A stretch of 64,000 nucleotides of DNA from Chloroflexota bacterium (GCA_026707665.1 JAPOWK010000158.1:1-64000); one strand, 5' to 3'. Shown: positions 52,238 through 61,998, numbered from the stretch's first letter. Translations and numbers: made by a program. The notes: generated by a model from the sequence alone, not told the origin.

Positions 52238-53473
52238 TCAATCATCCTGCGGCAGGAAGCGACGTATAATCTCGTTCATTCGGCGGCCCCATTGATTTAC
52301 TGGAATGCCCATCGTGTCGACCACTTCGGTCTCAATCATGGCGTCCATTTCCAGCCCCAGTCGCAGCAATCCAACACTGGTGCTGTAGGACGGATTCTTT
52401 AGCATGTCGGCGATGCCGGTGATTTTTTCCGGATGCGCCAGGCGAACGGGCACATTCAAGATGCGCGACGCCAGATCGCGATACCCGGGCAATTGAGAGC
52501 TGCCGCCGGTGATGACCGAGCCCGCACGCAGCAAACCGGCATAACCGGAGCGTTTGATTTCTTTCTCCACCAATTCAAAGATTTCCTCGAAACGCGCTTC
52601 AATCACCATCGCCAGATCGCGCCGCGAAACGGGAAGAATCTCGCCGCCAAACGGCTCAACGGGGAAGACCTCCGATTCGCTCACCGCATTCATATCGGCA
52701 TGACCGCGCTGAATTTTGACTTGCTCGGCCAAGCCGAAGGGAACGCGCATCCAGTAGGTGATGTCCTGGGTCACATGATTGCCGCCGACCGGGATGATCG
52801 CCGTATGCCAAACCGTGCCGTCAATGAAAATAGCCAGATCGGTAGTGCCGCCGCCGATATCAATAACCACAGCGCCCATCTCACGTTCGTGATCGGTCAA
52901 GACGGCATCGCCGGCCGCCAGCGGATTTAGGATAAAGCGATCGACCAGCACGCCGGCCGATTCCACCGCGTCTTCGAGATTGGCCAGGCTCGTGGTCGAG
53001 GCGGTGATAATGTGGGCGTCCACTTCCAGCCGAAAGCAATGCATACCCAGGGGACTGCGAATGCCCTCCTGCCCGTCCAAGGTATAGCTGCGCGGCACCA
53101 CGTGCAATATCTCGCGGTTATGGGGTATGGCGATATTGCGGGCGACGCTCATCGCCTTGTCCAGGTCGGCCGGTCCCACGCTGCGCGAACCGACAATGGT
53201 CGCCAAGCCCCGGCTGGTCAGCGAAGAAATATGACTGCCAGCCACGCTGACGAAGGCGCGGTTGATGTCGTAGCCGCTGGATTTCTCCGCCTTGCGGACC
53301 GACTTGGCAATCGCGGATGAGAGCGCGCCAACATCGTTGACAACGCCCTTCTTCATCCCGTCGCTCGGTTCAATGCCTAAGCCAACGACATAGACATCTT
53401 CGGGACGCACTTCGCCAACGATCGTACATATCTTGTGAGTGCCAACATCCAAGCCTACTACTAAGTCGCCCAT
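52238..53473 (-). CDS. ftsA: Cell division protein FtsA
   Basis: A 411-residue actin-like protein: VVGLDVGTHKICTIVGEV, VSVAGSHISSL (1C domain), VVIDIGGGTTDLAIFIDGTV and VITGGSSQLPG. A C-terminal amphipathic stretch (MNEIIRRFLPQDD) would tether it, and through it FtsZ, to the membrane. It starts 6 nt after ftsQ; ftsZ follows after a 131-nt gap. Confidence 0.96.
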   Translation of the reverse strand: MGDLVVGLDVGTHKICTIVGEVRPEDVYVVGLGIEPSDGMKKGVVNDVGALSSAIAKSVRKAEKSSGYDINRAFVSVAGSHISSLTSRGLATIVGSRSVGPADLDKAMSVARNIAIPHNREILHVVPRSYTLDGQEGIRSPLGMHCFRLEVDAHIITASTTSLANLEDAVESAGVLVDRFILNPLAAGDAVLTDHEREMGAVVIDIGGGTTDLAIFIDGTVWHTAIIPVGGNHVTQDITYWMRVPFGLAEQVKIQRGHADMNAVSESEVFPVEPFGGEILPVSRRDLAMVIEARFEEIFELVEKEIKRSGYAGLLRAGSVITGGSSQLPGYRDLASRILNVPVRLAHPEKITGIADMLKNPSYSTSVGLLRLGLEMDAMIETEVVDTMGIPVNQWGRRMNEIIRRFLPQDD

Positions 53474-53479
53474 GTCGAT

Positions 53480-54313
53480 CTAAAGCCCCCCTATTACGCT
53501 GTAGAATGGTGCATCGGGATTGGCGATGTTCAGTTCGGCAATCGGTATTGCGCGACTGATTATGTTGTCCACCAACACGTTATACATGGTAACTTTCTCG
53601 CTCATAACGGCCGCCGAATCACTGCCCATCCAAACTTGCCAACCCAGTTCGTTGGTCCAACCCAGCCCGTGCATGGGATGGAATCTCAAATGCTCGCCCG
53701 CGGGCAGGATCTCCTTGAGACGCAGCGCGCCCAGAACCATGTCTCCCGTAAAATCATCCGCGCTTGGTTTCGGTCCGCCGTAATCGCCCGCTATGAGATG
53801 AACGTGAAGCAGGTTGGGCATCTCGGCGCGGGCTTGCATGACCCGTCCCTGAAGGTCAATCCAGGTTTCCTCGCCGGCCTCCGACCATACGATGGCTGGC
53901 TGCCGTTCCTGCACGATGATGGTGATCAAGTTTGGCGGCCAACCCAGCTCAACCGCGCTATCGGCAATCGACGCCGAGCGCAACACGCTTTGACGAATCC
54001 GCTCTGGATCCAGCCAAAACATGTGGTAGTCGGCGATGTCGGAAAAGGCAAATACCTCCTCGCGCGTGATATGGTCGTTCCCTCGTACTTGAATTGACCG
54101 CACATAAAAGACATCGCTGGTAAAGAAGAGCGATAAAATAAGGCAGAATAAGACGAACGTAATGGCGCTAGCGATGCGCCAGCGGGAAAATGCGAAGTTC
54201 CCGCCACTGCGCGCCGGCGCCGTTCGCTTCGGCACGGTCCCAGGCGCAGCCCGATGCAGCACGCCGGGCGCCCGTTCCGGTTGCCGTCTGTGAGCCTGGA
54301 CGTGACTTGCCAC
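53480..54313 (-). CDS. ftsQ: Cell division protein FtsQ/DivIB
   Basis: A 277-residue bitopic protein. The basic, Pro-rich cytoplasmic tail is followed by a transmembrane helix (IASAITFVLFCLILSLFF) and then the POTRA domain (FYVRSIQVRGNDHITREEVF, IRQSVLRSASIADSAVELGW). A beta domain follows (ERQPAIVWSEAGEETWIDLQ). FtsQ links early and late divisome proteins. GTG start with GGAAG upstream. Confidence 0.88.
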   Translation of the reverse strand: MASHVQAHRRQPERAPGVLHRAAPGTVPKRTAPARSGGNFAFSRWRIASAITFVLFCLILSLFFTSDVFYVRSIQVRGNDHITREEVFAFSDIADYHMFWLDPERIRQSVLRSASIADSAVELGWPPNLITIIVQERQPAIVWSEAGEETWIDLQGRVMQARAEMPNLLHVHLIAGDYGGPKPSADDFTGDMVLGALRLKEILPAGEHLRFHPMHGLGWTNELGWQVWMGSDSAAVMSEKVTMYNVLVDNIISRAIPIAELNIANPDAPFYSVIGGL

Positions 54314-54411
54314 TCGGGGTCTTCCACTGGCAGCTTACTGCAGCCGTCGCTCGGTACGGTATTCAGTGTACAGTCGCTCAAATTTCGGCGCAAACTGACT
54401 GAGGCGGAATA

Positions 54412-55338
54412 TCAATCCCAGTCGCCGAGAGTCTGAATCTCGAGCTCAAGACGGAGGCCAAACGCCTCGTCAACCCCTCGGCGTACCGTGCGAATGAGTT
54501 CGTAATAGTCGCGGGCGCTGGCTTCGGCGCCCCTATTCACGAAGAAGTTGGCATGGACGGGGGAGACCTCCACCGAACCGACGCGCGTTCCCTTCAGACC
54601 GGCCGCTTCAATCAGACGGCCGGCGTAGTCGCCAGGCGGATTCTTGAAGATGCTGCCGAGACTGGCGCCCGGCGGTTGCGTGTCGCGCCGATAGTCGTTG
54701 TTATGGTCCATGCGCGATAGTATCGATTCCGGCTCGTCACGATCAAAGCGAAACTCAGCCCTCATCACGAAGAACCGGCGGTCGCTGCGAACCTTGAGCC
54801 ATGAATGGCGGTAGCCGTATTGCATGTCCAGCGTTTCAATCCAGCGCTTGCCGCGGTCCACCTCAAAAACCATTGTCCACAAAAGCGAACTGGCGATATC
54901 ACTCCCATGCGCGCCCGCGTTGTTGATCACCGCGCCGCCGACGGTGCCGGGCACAGCAATCGCCCACTCCATGCCGCGTAGCCCATTCTCCAGGCAATAG
55001 CGAGCGAGGCGAATGAGATTGGTTCCGCTGCTGGCAGTGACGATGGCTTCATCACCTTCGTCTGCGTGACTGATTTCTGTAGCGCGGTTGATGATCGTCA
55101 AGCCGCGGATGCCGGCGTCGGCGATCAGAACATTCGCGCCGCCGCCGATCACGGTTACCGGCATCTGAAGGGTCCACGCTTGGTCGAGAAGTGGAAGCAG
55201 GTCGCGGTAGCTTGGATCCTTGGCGATGTAAAGATAATCGGCCGGACCACCGAGACGAGCGGCTGTGTATCGAGCCAGCGCTTGTCCTTGGGGCAAGCTG
55301 TCGATCGAAGGCGTATGCGGCGTTTTCTTGTGTCTCAT
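54412..55338 (-). CDS. murB: UDP-N-acetylenolpyruvoylglucosamine reductase MurB
   Basis: A 308-residue FAD enzyme: YTAARLGGPADYL, VTVIGGGANVLIADAGIRGL, EWAIAVPGTVGGAVINNAGA and GASLGSIFKNPPGDYAGRLI (with the catalytic Ser region), then VSPVHANFFVN. It makes UDP-MurNAc. It follows the type II (short) pattern. The ATG overlaps the murC stop by 4 nt. Confidence 0.95.
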   Translation of the reverse strand: MRHKKTPHTPSIDSLPQGQALARYTAARLGGPADYLYIAKDPSYRDLLPLLDQAWTLQMPVTVIGGGANVLIADAGIRGLTIINRATEISHADEGDEAIVTASSGTNLIRLARYCLENGLRGMEWAIAVPGTVGGAVINNAGAHGSDIASSLLWTMVFEVDRGKRWIETLDMQYGYRHSWLKVRSDRRFFVMRAEFRFDRDEPESILSRMDHNNDYRRDTQPPGASLGSIFKNPPGDYAGRLIEAAGLKGTRVGSVEVSPVHANFFVNRGAEASARDYYELIRTVRRGVDEAFGLRLELEIQTLGDWD

Positions 55339-56717
55339 GCTTCGCCGCCGAGATACAGATCCGCAATTTGGTTGGCGTCGCCAGCGCTGAAGATCAGTAG
55401 GACAGCCGGCGCCCTGACGTCCCGACGCAAGATTTCGACGGCGGCGTCAAACGAGGGCGCATAGACCGCCCCGCCATGGTCCGACATCGCTTCGACCAAG
55501 GCCTGGCTGGTAACGCCTGCGATCGCTGCTTCGCGCGCGGCGTAAATCGGCGTAATGAGCACGCCGTCGGCGCCGGCAAATGCGCTGATGAAACCGCGCC
55601 AGAATTGTTGAATCCGCGAATAGGTATGCGGCTGCCAAACCGCCCAGATTTCGCGCTCGGGATAGCGCCGCCGCGCCGCCTCGATATTGACTAGAATTTC
55701 AGTGGGATGGTGCGCGTAATCGTCAACCACGATTACCCCGTCGCGCTCACCGCGGTATTCGAAGCGTCGCGCCGTCGCCCGGAAACTCTCGAGAGCTTCG
55801 GCGCTTTCCTCGGGACAGACACCACGCTCGCCCGCGGCGACCAATGCCGCAAGCGCATTGAGCGCGTTGTGCGCGCCGGGCAGGCTCAGCTTTAGCTCCA
55901 CGCTAGGGGAACCGCGATGCAAGACGCTGGCTGTGACCAGCTCATTATCGAATCGTAGATCGGCCGCTCGCCACTCGGCCGCCTCGTTGCTGATGCCGTA
56001 AGTGATCGCTTGGCCGCGTTCCGCCCGATGTTCGTCAGCGATGGCGTGTGCCGCTTCGTCATCGGCGCAAGCGATGAGCGTGCCGCAAGGCGACAGCGTC
56101 TCGACGAAGGTTTTGAAAGCGGCGCGCATTTGCGCCTTTGTCTTGAAAAAATCGGGATGATCATGCTCCACATTGGTGATGACAGCGAGCGTCGGATTCA
56201 GTCCGTGAAACATGTTGTCGTATTCATCGGCTTCGATGACGAAAGATGGTCCCTTGCCGACGCCGGCGTTTGCCCCCCAATTTGCCAGCGTTCCGCCGAC
56301 GATGAAGCTTGGATCTTTGCCGGCGCTCTTGAGAATATGAATGATCATGGAAGTGGTCGTCGTCTTGCCATGCGTGCCCGCGACCGCGATCGTATCGCCA
56401 TTGCCCAGAATCGCCCCCATGAAATCCTTGCGTTTGTAGACCGGGATATCCTGCGCTCGCGCCGCCAGTATCTCAACGTGGTCCGGCGGGGCGGCTGATG
56501 TCGCTAGCACTACATCCGCGCCCTCAACGTTGCCTGCTTCATGGCCCACGAAGACGCGCGCGCCATCGGCCGCCAAAGCCGCTGTGAGCGGACTGCCCTT
56601 CAAATCGGAGCCGCTGACGCTGAAGCCGCGCTCCAGCAGGATCCGCGCGATCGCAGATAGGCCGGCGCCGCCGATGCCGATAAAGTGAACGCGCTGATAG
56701 GGGTTCAATTCCAGCAT
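55335..56717 (-). CDS. murC: UDP-N-acetylmuramate--L-alanine ligase
   Basis: A 460-residue Mur ligase: VHFIGIGGAGLSAIARILLE, AVAGTHGKTTTTSMIIHIL (P-loop), VIEADEYDNMFH, VITNVEHDHPDFF and VVDDYAHHPTEI. It adds L-Ala to UDP-MurNAc. The ATG at 56717 has GGGAGAGGAA upstream; a longer frame reaching 57029 only reads through the neighbour in another frame. Confidence 0.96.
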   Translation of the reverse strand: MLELNPYQRVHFIGIGGAGLSAIARILLERGFSVSGSDLKGSPLTAALAADGARVFVGHEAGNVEGADVVLATSAAPPDHVEILAARAQDIPVYKRKDFMGAILGNGDTIAVAGTHGKTTTTSMIIHILKSAGKDPSFIVGGTLANWGANAGVGKGPSFVIEADEYDNMFHGLNPTLAVITNVEHDHPDFFKTKAQMRAAFKTFVETLSPCGTLIACADDEAAHAIADEHRAERGQAITYGISNEAAEWRAADLRFDNELVTASVLHRGSPSVELKLSLPGAHNALNALAALVAAGERGVCPEESAEALESFRATARRFEYRGERDGVIVVDDYAHHPTEILVNIEAARRRYPEREIWAVWQPHTYSRIQQFWRGFISAFAGADGVLITPIYAAREAAIAGVTSQALVEAMSDHGGAVYAPSFDAAVEILRRDVRAPAVLLIFSAGDANQIADLYLGGEA

Positions 56718-56757
56718 CTTGTCGCGATTCCTCTCCCTTTCGAATCCGGATTGGGCG

Positions 56758-57285
56758 CTAGAGGAACAGGAGGACGACGGCCAGGATCGCAAGAATGGCG
56801 ACCGCCAGGCTACTGCCGCCGCCGGCCAATCCCCCGCCGAGCACGACGATCGGCAATGCGCCGGCGCCAAGGGCACTGACCGATGCGTCAGCCGGCGCCG
56901 AAAGCAGCTGCGAAAAAGGATAGCGATTGATATCGAGAAAGTACCAGGTCGAACCGGCGACGAGGTAGCCGTTGAAGAAACCGATGGCGGCGCCAAATGC
57001 CATATTCCTGATTCTGCCGGTCCCATCATCGGCGCGGGCCGCCAATCGACTGCGATAGGCGAGTGCGGCGGTCCCGAGCAAGGCAGCCGTTTGCAGCAGA
57101 AAGGTCTGTTCGTCGGTCAGCAGCAGATAGAGGCTGCCGCGAAGAAGGCTGTCAAATTGGAAAATGGCGAAGAAGCCCAGCATGATCCCGGTCGTGCCGA
57201 CCAGTTCACGGCGCCAGCCGCGCAGCGCGCCTGTCAAAGCGAAGAAGACGGCGGTCGTCCACATCAGCGATAACAGACTTATCAT
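56758..57285 (-). CDS. CvpA-like membrane protein, second of a tandem pair
   Basis: A 175-residue protein with about four or five transmembrane helices. The N-terminus GALRGWRRELVGTTGIMLGF is the CvpA pattern (RG-x-x-x-E-x-x-x-x-x-G). FFNGYLVAGSTWYFLDINRY parallels the preceding gene. It lies between murG and murC in the dcw cluster, where an envelope role is plausible. CvpA proteins are linked to envelope stress and colicin V export; the exact function is unknown. Confidence 0.72.
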   Translation of the reverse strand: MISLLSLMWTTAVFFALTGALRGWRRELVGTTGIMLGFFAIFQFDSLLRGSLYLLLTDEQTFLLQTAALLGTAALAYRSRLAARADDGTGRIRNMAFGAAIGFFNGYLVAGSTWYFLDINRYPFSQLLSAPADASVSALGAGALPIVVLGGGLAGGGSSLAVAILAILAVVLLFL

Positions 57286-57305
57286 AACCCGATCCGCCGA
57301 AGCTT

Positions 57306-57854
57306 CTAAATCAGAACCAACACGACGATGAATAAACCGATGAGCGATAAGGAAAGCAAGTCGCCCGAACTGCCGGGTCCTTCAGCCAGCAGATAAAGCG
57401 GCAGATTGCTCACCGTGTTCATGCTCAATGAACCGGCCGCCGGCGCTTCAATATAGGGCGCCAGCGGATACTCGTTGATGTGCATGAAATACCAAATTGT
57501 GCCGCTCAAGAGGTATCCATTGAGCGCGCCGACGATGCCGCCCAGCGCCTTCGCCTGCAAAGCGTCGCGTCCTGCTTCGTTTGGCGCGTCTGGCGCTCGG
57601 CGGCTTACCAGAGCGCGCGTCTGATAAGCGAAAAAGGCGATGATCATCAGGACCGCGCTTTGGAAGAGAAACTTCCCCTGCGGCGAAAAATTGACCAGCA
57701 ACTGCTCGCGGATGGCGGCGTCAAACTGGTGCAAGGCGAATAAGCCCAGCATGATGCCGGCCATGGCGATGATCTCCTTGGTCCAGCCGCGCCCAAGACC
57801 GACCGCCGCGAAGACCAATACAAACACCCAGACCACGGTCACCAATTCGAGCAT
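57306..57854 (-). CDS. CvpA-like membrane protein, first of a tandem pair
   Basis: A 182-residue paralogue of the next gene. VGLGRGWTKEIIAMAGIMLG and ALNGYLLSGTIWYFMHINEY align with the corresponding parts of the second copy; the linker regions differ. The ATG shares one base with the murG stop (TGATG), so it is translationally coupled to murG. About 20 nt separate it from the second copy. Confidence 0.72.
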   Translation of the reverse strand: MLELVTVVWVFVLVFAAVGLGRGWTKEIIAMAGIMLGLFALHQFDAAIREQLLVNFSPQGKFLFQSAVLMIIAFFAYQTRALVSRRAPDAPNEAGRDALQAKALGGIVGALNGYLLSGTIWYFMHINEYPLAPYIEAPAAGSLSMNTVSNLPLYLLAEGPGSSGDLLSLSLIGLFIVVLVLI

Positions 57855-58957
57855 CAGCTCTCGCCCGTCTCGATCAACAAGCGCGCCAATGCGGCAGCGC
57901 CATCCGCGTTGGCCAGCGCGCGCGACCGTTCCTTCATCTGGCGAAGACGCTCTTCATTGTGAATTAAACTCTCAATCTCATCATATAGCCTTTCAGACAA
58001 GTCCTCGTCATCCAGCCGGATCGCCGCGCCGCGCTCGCTGAGATACTCGGCGTTGACCTTCTGATAGCGCCAGGCATAAGGGTAGGGCACAAGGATCGCT
58101 GGCAGCGCGAAGAGCGGTAGCTCGGCCAGCGAGCTGGCGCCCGCGCGGCAAAGGACCATATCGGCGGCGGCAAAGGCCAGCCCCATATCGTCATGCAAAT
58201 AGGCGAAAGGGTGATAGTCAGGGTGATCTTCCCATTCGCCCGCGTCGCGCAGCGCCCGTTCCCAGTCCAGTTCGCCCGTGATGTGCAGGATTTGCAAGCC
58301 ATCAGCCAACAGGCGTCCCAGACAGGCGCCAAGCGCGACATTGATGCTGCGCGCGCCGCGGCTGCCGCCGAAAACCAGCAGTGTCTTGCGAGAGTCGTCC
58401 AGCTGGAAGCGCTCCAGCGCCTCTTCGCGTGTCGCGCTCAGTCGGTTCTCTTGCAGCGGATAGCCGGTCAGAACCGACTTCCCGGCGGGAAAATACTGCG
58501 CCGATGCCTCGATGGTGATGGCAATCGTCCGGGCGAAGCGCTGCAAGACCTTGATCGTCAAGCCCGGTTCGATATCGGGCAAGAAAATCACAATGGGGAT
58601 GCCGAGAATGCGCGCAGCCAAAGCGATCGGCAAGTTGGCCCAGCCGCCCGTCAGCAATACCACCCGGGGGCGGATCTGCCAGAGCTTGACCAGGGACTGA
58701 ATTGTGCCGACGCCCAGCTTGACCAAACTGACAGTGGCGCTGAGCGGATTGACGCCGTGCAGCGGACCAGCGAATACTTCATGGTAGCCAGCGAAGTCGA
58801 GCGCCGATTCCAGGACCAGCTTCCGTTCCATGCCCCCGACCGCGCCGACGAAATGCAGTTCCCGCTCCTCACTGTGGTCCCGCAAGAGCGCCTGGGCGGT
58901 CGCCAGCGCGGGATAGACGTGCCCGCCGGTTCCGCCAGCTCCGATCAAAACTCGCAA
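57854..58957 (-). CDS. murG: UDP-GlcNAc transferase MurG (lipid II synthesis)
   Basis: A 367-residue GT28 enzyme: VLIGAGGTGGHVYPALATAQ at the start, VVLLTGGWANLPIALAARI, LLVFGGSRGARSINVALGA and AADMVLCRAGASSLAELPLF. It adds GlcNAc to lipid I at the inner membrane face. TTG start with GGAGAAG 5 nt upstream. The start lies 89 nt inside the end of ftsW, and the conserved N-terminus leaves no later start. Confidence 0.94.
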   Translation of the reverse strand: MRVLIGAGGTGGHVYPALATAQALLRDHSEERELHFVGAVGGMERKLVLESALDFAGYHEVFAGPLHGVNPLSATVSLVKLGVGTIQSLVKLWQIRPRVVLLTGGWANLPIALAARILGIPIVIFLPDIEPGLTIKVLQRFARTIAITIEASAQYFPAGKSVLTGYPLQENRLSATREEALERFQLDDSRKTLLVFGGSRGARSINVALGACLGRLLADGLQILHITGELDWERALRDAGEWEDHPDYHPFAYLHDDMGLAFAAADMVLCRAGASSLAELPLFALPAILVPYPYAWRYQKVNAEYLSERGAAIRLDDEDLSERLYDEIESLIHNEERLRQMKERSRALANADGAAALARLLIETGES

Positions 58958-60191
58958 TATCGCTTCTCCGTTCCGAAGTCGATTTTCGCCGCGTCGCCAT
59001 GCGATGAACGCTGAGCATCAGCCCGACGCCGATCATCACCACAAACAATGAGGAACCGCCGAAGCTGATGAAGGGCAACGGCACACCGGTTGACGGCACG
59101 GCGCCCGTCATCACCGCGATATTCAGCAGCGCCTGAATAATCACCCAGGAGGTGAATCCAACGCAGAGCAGTGACCCGAAGTTGTCTTTCGCCCGGCGCG
59201 CAAATTGAAAACCGCGGATGGCGAAGACGACGTACAGCGCGACCACGATAGCCGCGCCCAACACCCCAAGTTCTTCCCCGATGATGGCGAATATGCTATC
59301 GGTATGTGGCGCCGGCAGCGCCCCGAACTTCTGCTCCGAATGACCAATGCCCACGCCGATCCAGCCGCCGCGCAAGAAGGCTGTTATCGCCTGCAGCGTA
59401 TGGTAATCTGACAGGGTGACGTCGCTGAAGCCGGCCAGGAAATCGGCGATGCGGCGTTGAGCATAGGGCCAGCTTTCAATAACCACCAGGCTGACAGCGC
59501 CAGCAATCCCGCCTACCGCCGTCATATGCAGGATATTGGCGCCGGCGACGAAAAACATGACGCCGGCCGTCAGCGCGACGATGGCGGCTGAGCTTAGATC
59601 CGGCTGTTGAACAATCAGGAAGCTGACCGTTCCCACCACAAACAGGAATGGCAGCATACCCAGAAAGACGCTGTCCACTCTTGCGTTCTTTGAGCCGAGC
59701 CACGCTGCCATATAGAGGACAATCGCGAACTCCGCCAACTCGCCGGGCTGCAAGCGGCCGTCGGTGAATGAGCGTTTCGCGCCGAATATGACTTCGCCGA
59801 AAGCCAGTACAGCAACCAGAAGAATGATCGTAAGAAGGAGCAGCCAAAAGGCGAACCGCTTCCAAAAGCGATAATCAATCGCAGCGAAGATGACTAGCGC
59901 CAGCGTCGACACCACGACATTTCGCAGATGCTCTTCAACGAAAAAGCCGGTTGCCGTGCCGTAGGTCTTGTTGCTCCAGTCCCAGGTGGAGCTGAACACC
60001 ATCAGCGAACCGATGGCAAGCAGAAGAACGACGACTGCCACCATCGGTTTGTCCAGTGTCGCCAGAAAATGCCGCCTCTGATATGTGACTGGACGCGCGC
60101 CCTCTTCGTTGAAAGCGGAGAAACCAGCGCTACGTCGCAGTCGGCGGCGGATTCGACGCTGCCTGGAATCATGGTTGGCTCGCTCGCTCAT
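58869..60191 (-). CDS. ftsW: SEDS-family glycosyltransferase FtsW
   Basis: A 440-residue polytopic protein: LAIGSLMVFSSTWDWSNKTY, TDGRLQPGELAEFAIVLYMA, IVQQPDLSSAAI, GIGHSEQKFGALPAPHTDSI with the following FAIIGEELG, and GVPLPFISFGGSS. Its position between murD and murG indicates FtsW rather than RodA. It polymerises lipid II at the septum. A long basic N-terminus (over 40 residues) and a C-terminal tail overlapping murG are notable. AGGAAG precedes the ATG. Confidence 0.93.
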   Translation of the reverse strand: MSERANHDSRQRRIRRRLRRSAGFSAFNEEGARPVTYQRRHFLATLDKPMVAVVVLLLAIGSLMVFSSTWDWSNKTYGTATGFFVEEHLRNVVVSTLALVIFAAIDYRFWKRFAFWLLLLTIILLVAVLAFGEVIFGAKRSFTDGRLQPGELAEFAIVLYMAAWLGSKNARVDSVFLGMLPFLFVVGTVSFLIVQQPDLSSAAIVALTAGVMFFVAGANILHMTAVGGIAGAVSLVVIESWPYAQRRIADFLAGFSDVTLSDYHTLQAITAFLRGGWIGVGIGHSEQKFGALPAPHTDSIFAIIGEELGVLGAAIVVALYVVFAIRGFQFARRAKDNFGSLLCVGFTSWVIIQALLNIAVMTGAVPSTGVPLPFISFGGSSLFVVMIGVGLMLSVHRMATRRKSTSERRSDIASFDRSWRNRRARLSRAGDRPGALAGPQ

Positions 60192-60314
60192 GTCTTCCTG
60201 CCTAGTCCGAAAGCCGCTGCCCGTAAGGGACTAAGTCTTGCTTCGATTTAATTGGTCGCGACAGACCTATGCGCCGCTGACGAGCGGCTACTGGCGGCTG
60301 GATCATGAATTCCA

Positions 60315-61724
60315 TTATAATTGAGATACCAATTGGCGAAAGTGCTCCCCGCGTTCGGCGAAATCGGCGTAGGCATCGTAGCTGGTCCCGCCGGGCGACA
60401 GCAAAACGACATCGCCGGCTTGCGCAATTTCCGCGGCGCGGGTGACTGCGCCATCCAATGTCGTCGCGCGGAAGACCTGGTCATCGCCGACGCGCATCTT
60501 TGAGAGCAGCGTCATGACCTTGGTCGCCACTTGCTTGTCGCCATCTTCGCCGAAGACGATGATGTGCCGCGCCTTACGCAGCGCGAACTGTATCACCGTC
60601 TCCCAAGGCAAATCTTTGTCGGCGCCGCCAATGAGCAGCACAAGCGGCTCCTCGTAGCTGGCGAGCGCGGCAAGGGTCCGTTCTGGCGCCGTGGCGATGC
60701 TGTCATTCACCCAGGTGACGCCCTTGAGCGCGCGCACAGTTTCCAGCCGATGTTCCACCGCCGTGAAGGCGCGGATCGCCGCGCGCATCACTTCTGGCGT
60801 GACGCCCGGACGGTCGATCGCCAGACCCATCGAGCCGCTGATGGCGCAAGCCGCCAGCACATTTAGCGCATTGTGATCGCCGCGCAAGGGGATCTCGTCC
60901 CGCTCGCAGACGACGTGGGGGCTGGCGTCATAACTGGCCGAGCCGGCTACGAGCAGCCGCCCCCCCAGCATAAAGGAGCCATCCGGCGCCATCTCGTAGC
61001 GGCTGAAAGCCAGCAGCTCGCCTTCGACGATGCGTTCGAGCGCCCGGCTGCCCGCGTCATCCCATCCAAGCACCGCCACATCGTTATTTCGCTGGTAGCG
61101 CAAAATATTGGCTTTCGCCGACGCATAGCGCTCAAAGCTGCCGTGCCGGTCGAGGTGGTTGGGTGTGAGATTGAGTACGGCGGCGACCTGCGGGCTGACG
61201 GACATCAACTCCAGTTGAAAGCTGGATAGCTCCATAACGACGATATCGTTCGCCCTGATCTTCGGCAGATCCTCAATAAGAGGATTGCCTATATTGCCGC
61301 CCAGCCACACCTTGTAGCCCGCCCGTTCCACGATACTTGCCACCAAGGTCGCCGTGGTTGTCTTGCCTGCGCTGCCGGTAATGCCGATGACGGGCGCCGG
61401 GCAGCGCTCCAGGAAGAGCTGCGCGTCGTTGGTCAGCGGTATGCGGCGGTCTTGCGCCAGCTGCAGGACGGGCGTGTCTAGCGGGACGCCACCGGAAACG
61501 CAGATGCAGCGCGCCCCAATCAAAACATCTTCCCGATGCCCACCGAGGTGAAAACGGACCCCCGGGTAATCGCGGCGGCGAAGATCGAGCTCTTTTGCGC
61601 TGCGGCTGTCAGTCACCGCGACTTCGGCGCCCACAGTCGGCAGCCAGCGCGCCAGCGCCTTGCCACCCCGTCCGAAACCAAATACGACGACCTTCTTGCC
61701 AGCCAGGGAATCTCGTTCGGCCAT
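60315..61724 (-). CDS. murD: UDP-N-acetylmuramoylalanine--D-glutamate ligase
   Basis: A 469-residue Mur ligase: KKVVVFGFGRGGKALARWLP, IGITGSAGKTTTATLVASIV (P-loop), VMELSSFQLELMSVSPQVAA, LNLTPNHLDRHGSFERYASA and GVTWVNDSIATAPERTLAAL. It adds D-Glu to UDP-MurNAc-L-Ala. The ATG at 61724 is preferred to a TTG three codons earlier. Confidence 0.95.
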   Translation of the reverse strand: MAERDSLAGKKVVVFGFGRGGKALARWLPTVGAEVAVTDSRSAKELDLRRRDYPGVRFHLGGHREDVLIGARCICVSGGVPLDTPVLQLAQDRRIPLTNDAQLFLERCPAPVIGITGSAGKTTTATLVASIVERAGYKVWLGGNIGNPLIEDLPKIRANDIVVMELSSFQLELMSVSPQVAAVLNLTPNHLDRHGSFERYASAKANILRYQRNNDVAVLGWDDAGSRALERIVEGELLAFSRYEMAPDGSFMLGGRLLVAGSASYDASPHVVCERDEIPLRGDHNALNVLAACAISGSMGLAIDRPGVTPEVMRAAIRAFTAVEHRLETVRALKGVTWVNDSIATAPERTLAALASYEEPLVLLIGGADKDLPWETVIQFALRKARHIIVFGEDGDKQVATKVMTLLSKMRVGDDQVFRATTLDGAVTRAAEIAQAGDVVLLSPGGTSYDAYADFAERGEHFRQLVSQL

Positions 61725-61897
61725 CTTTGCCAAGCAGCCTCATCTGCTAACGCAAGCGAGCAAACACTACCAATTATATTGGATTGCTCTTCACAGACTG
61801 CGAAATGCGACAGCGATCCGTCAGGTCTCCCGCCGAATTACGCGAATCCCGTATCGGCGCCCTTTGCCTCACCCACCAAACCAGTCGAAACCCGTAG

Positions 61898-61917
61898 GGG
61901 CGAGACTTGTCTCGCCC
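61898..61917. repeat. Dispersed hairpin repeat, copy 2
   Basis: GGGCGAGAC, TT, GTCTCGCCC: a perfect 9-bp stem preceded by GTAG. Same family as 30031-30074 and 61999-62020. Confidence 0.6.
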
Positions 61918-61998
61918 ACCCTGACTCGTCCTGACGACAGGACAGTTATTCAGCGAACAGAATATCGTCGCGAATTCTGTATTCTGTTGAGCTTTTAT

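Noticed and set aside
56718..57029. A 104-residue N-terminal extension of MurC
   Set aside because: It reads the CvpA-like gene in another frame; MurC proteins begin close to the VHFIGIGG motif and the ATG at 56717 has a good ribosome site.
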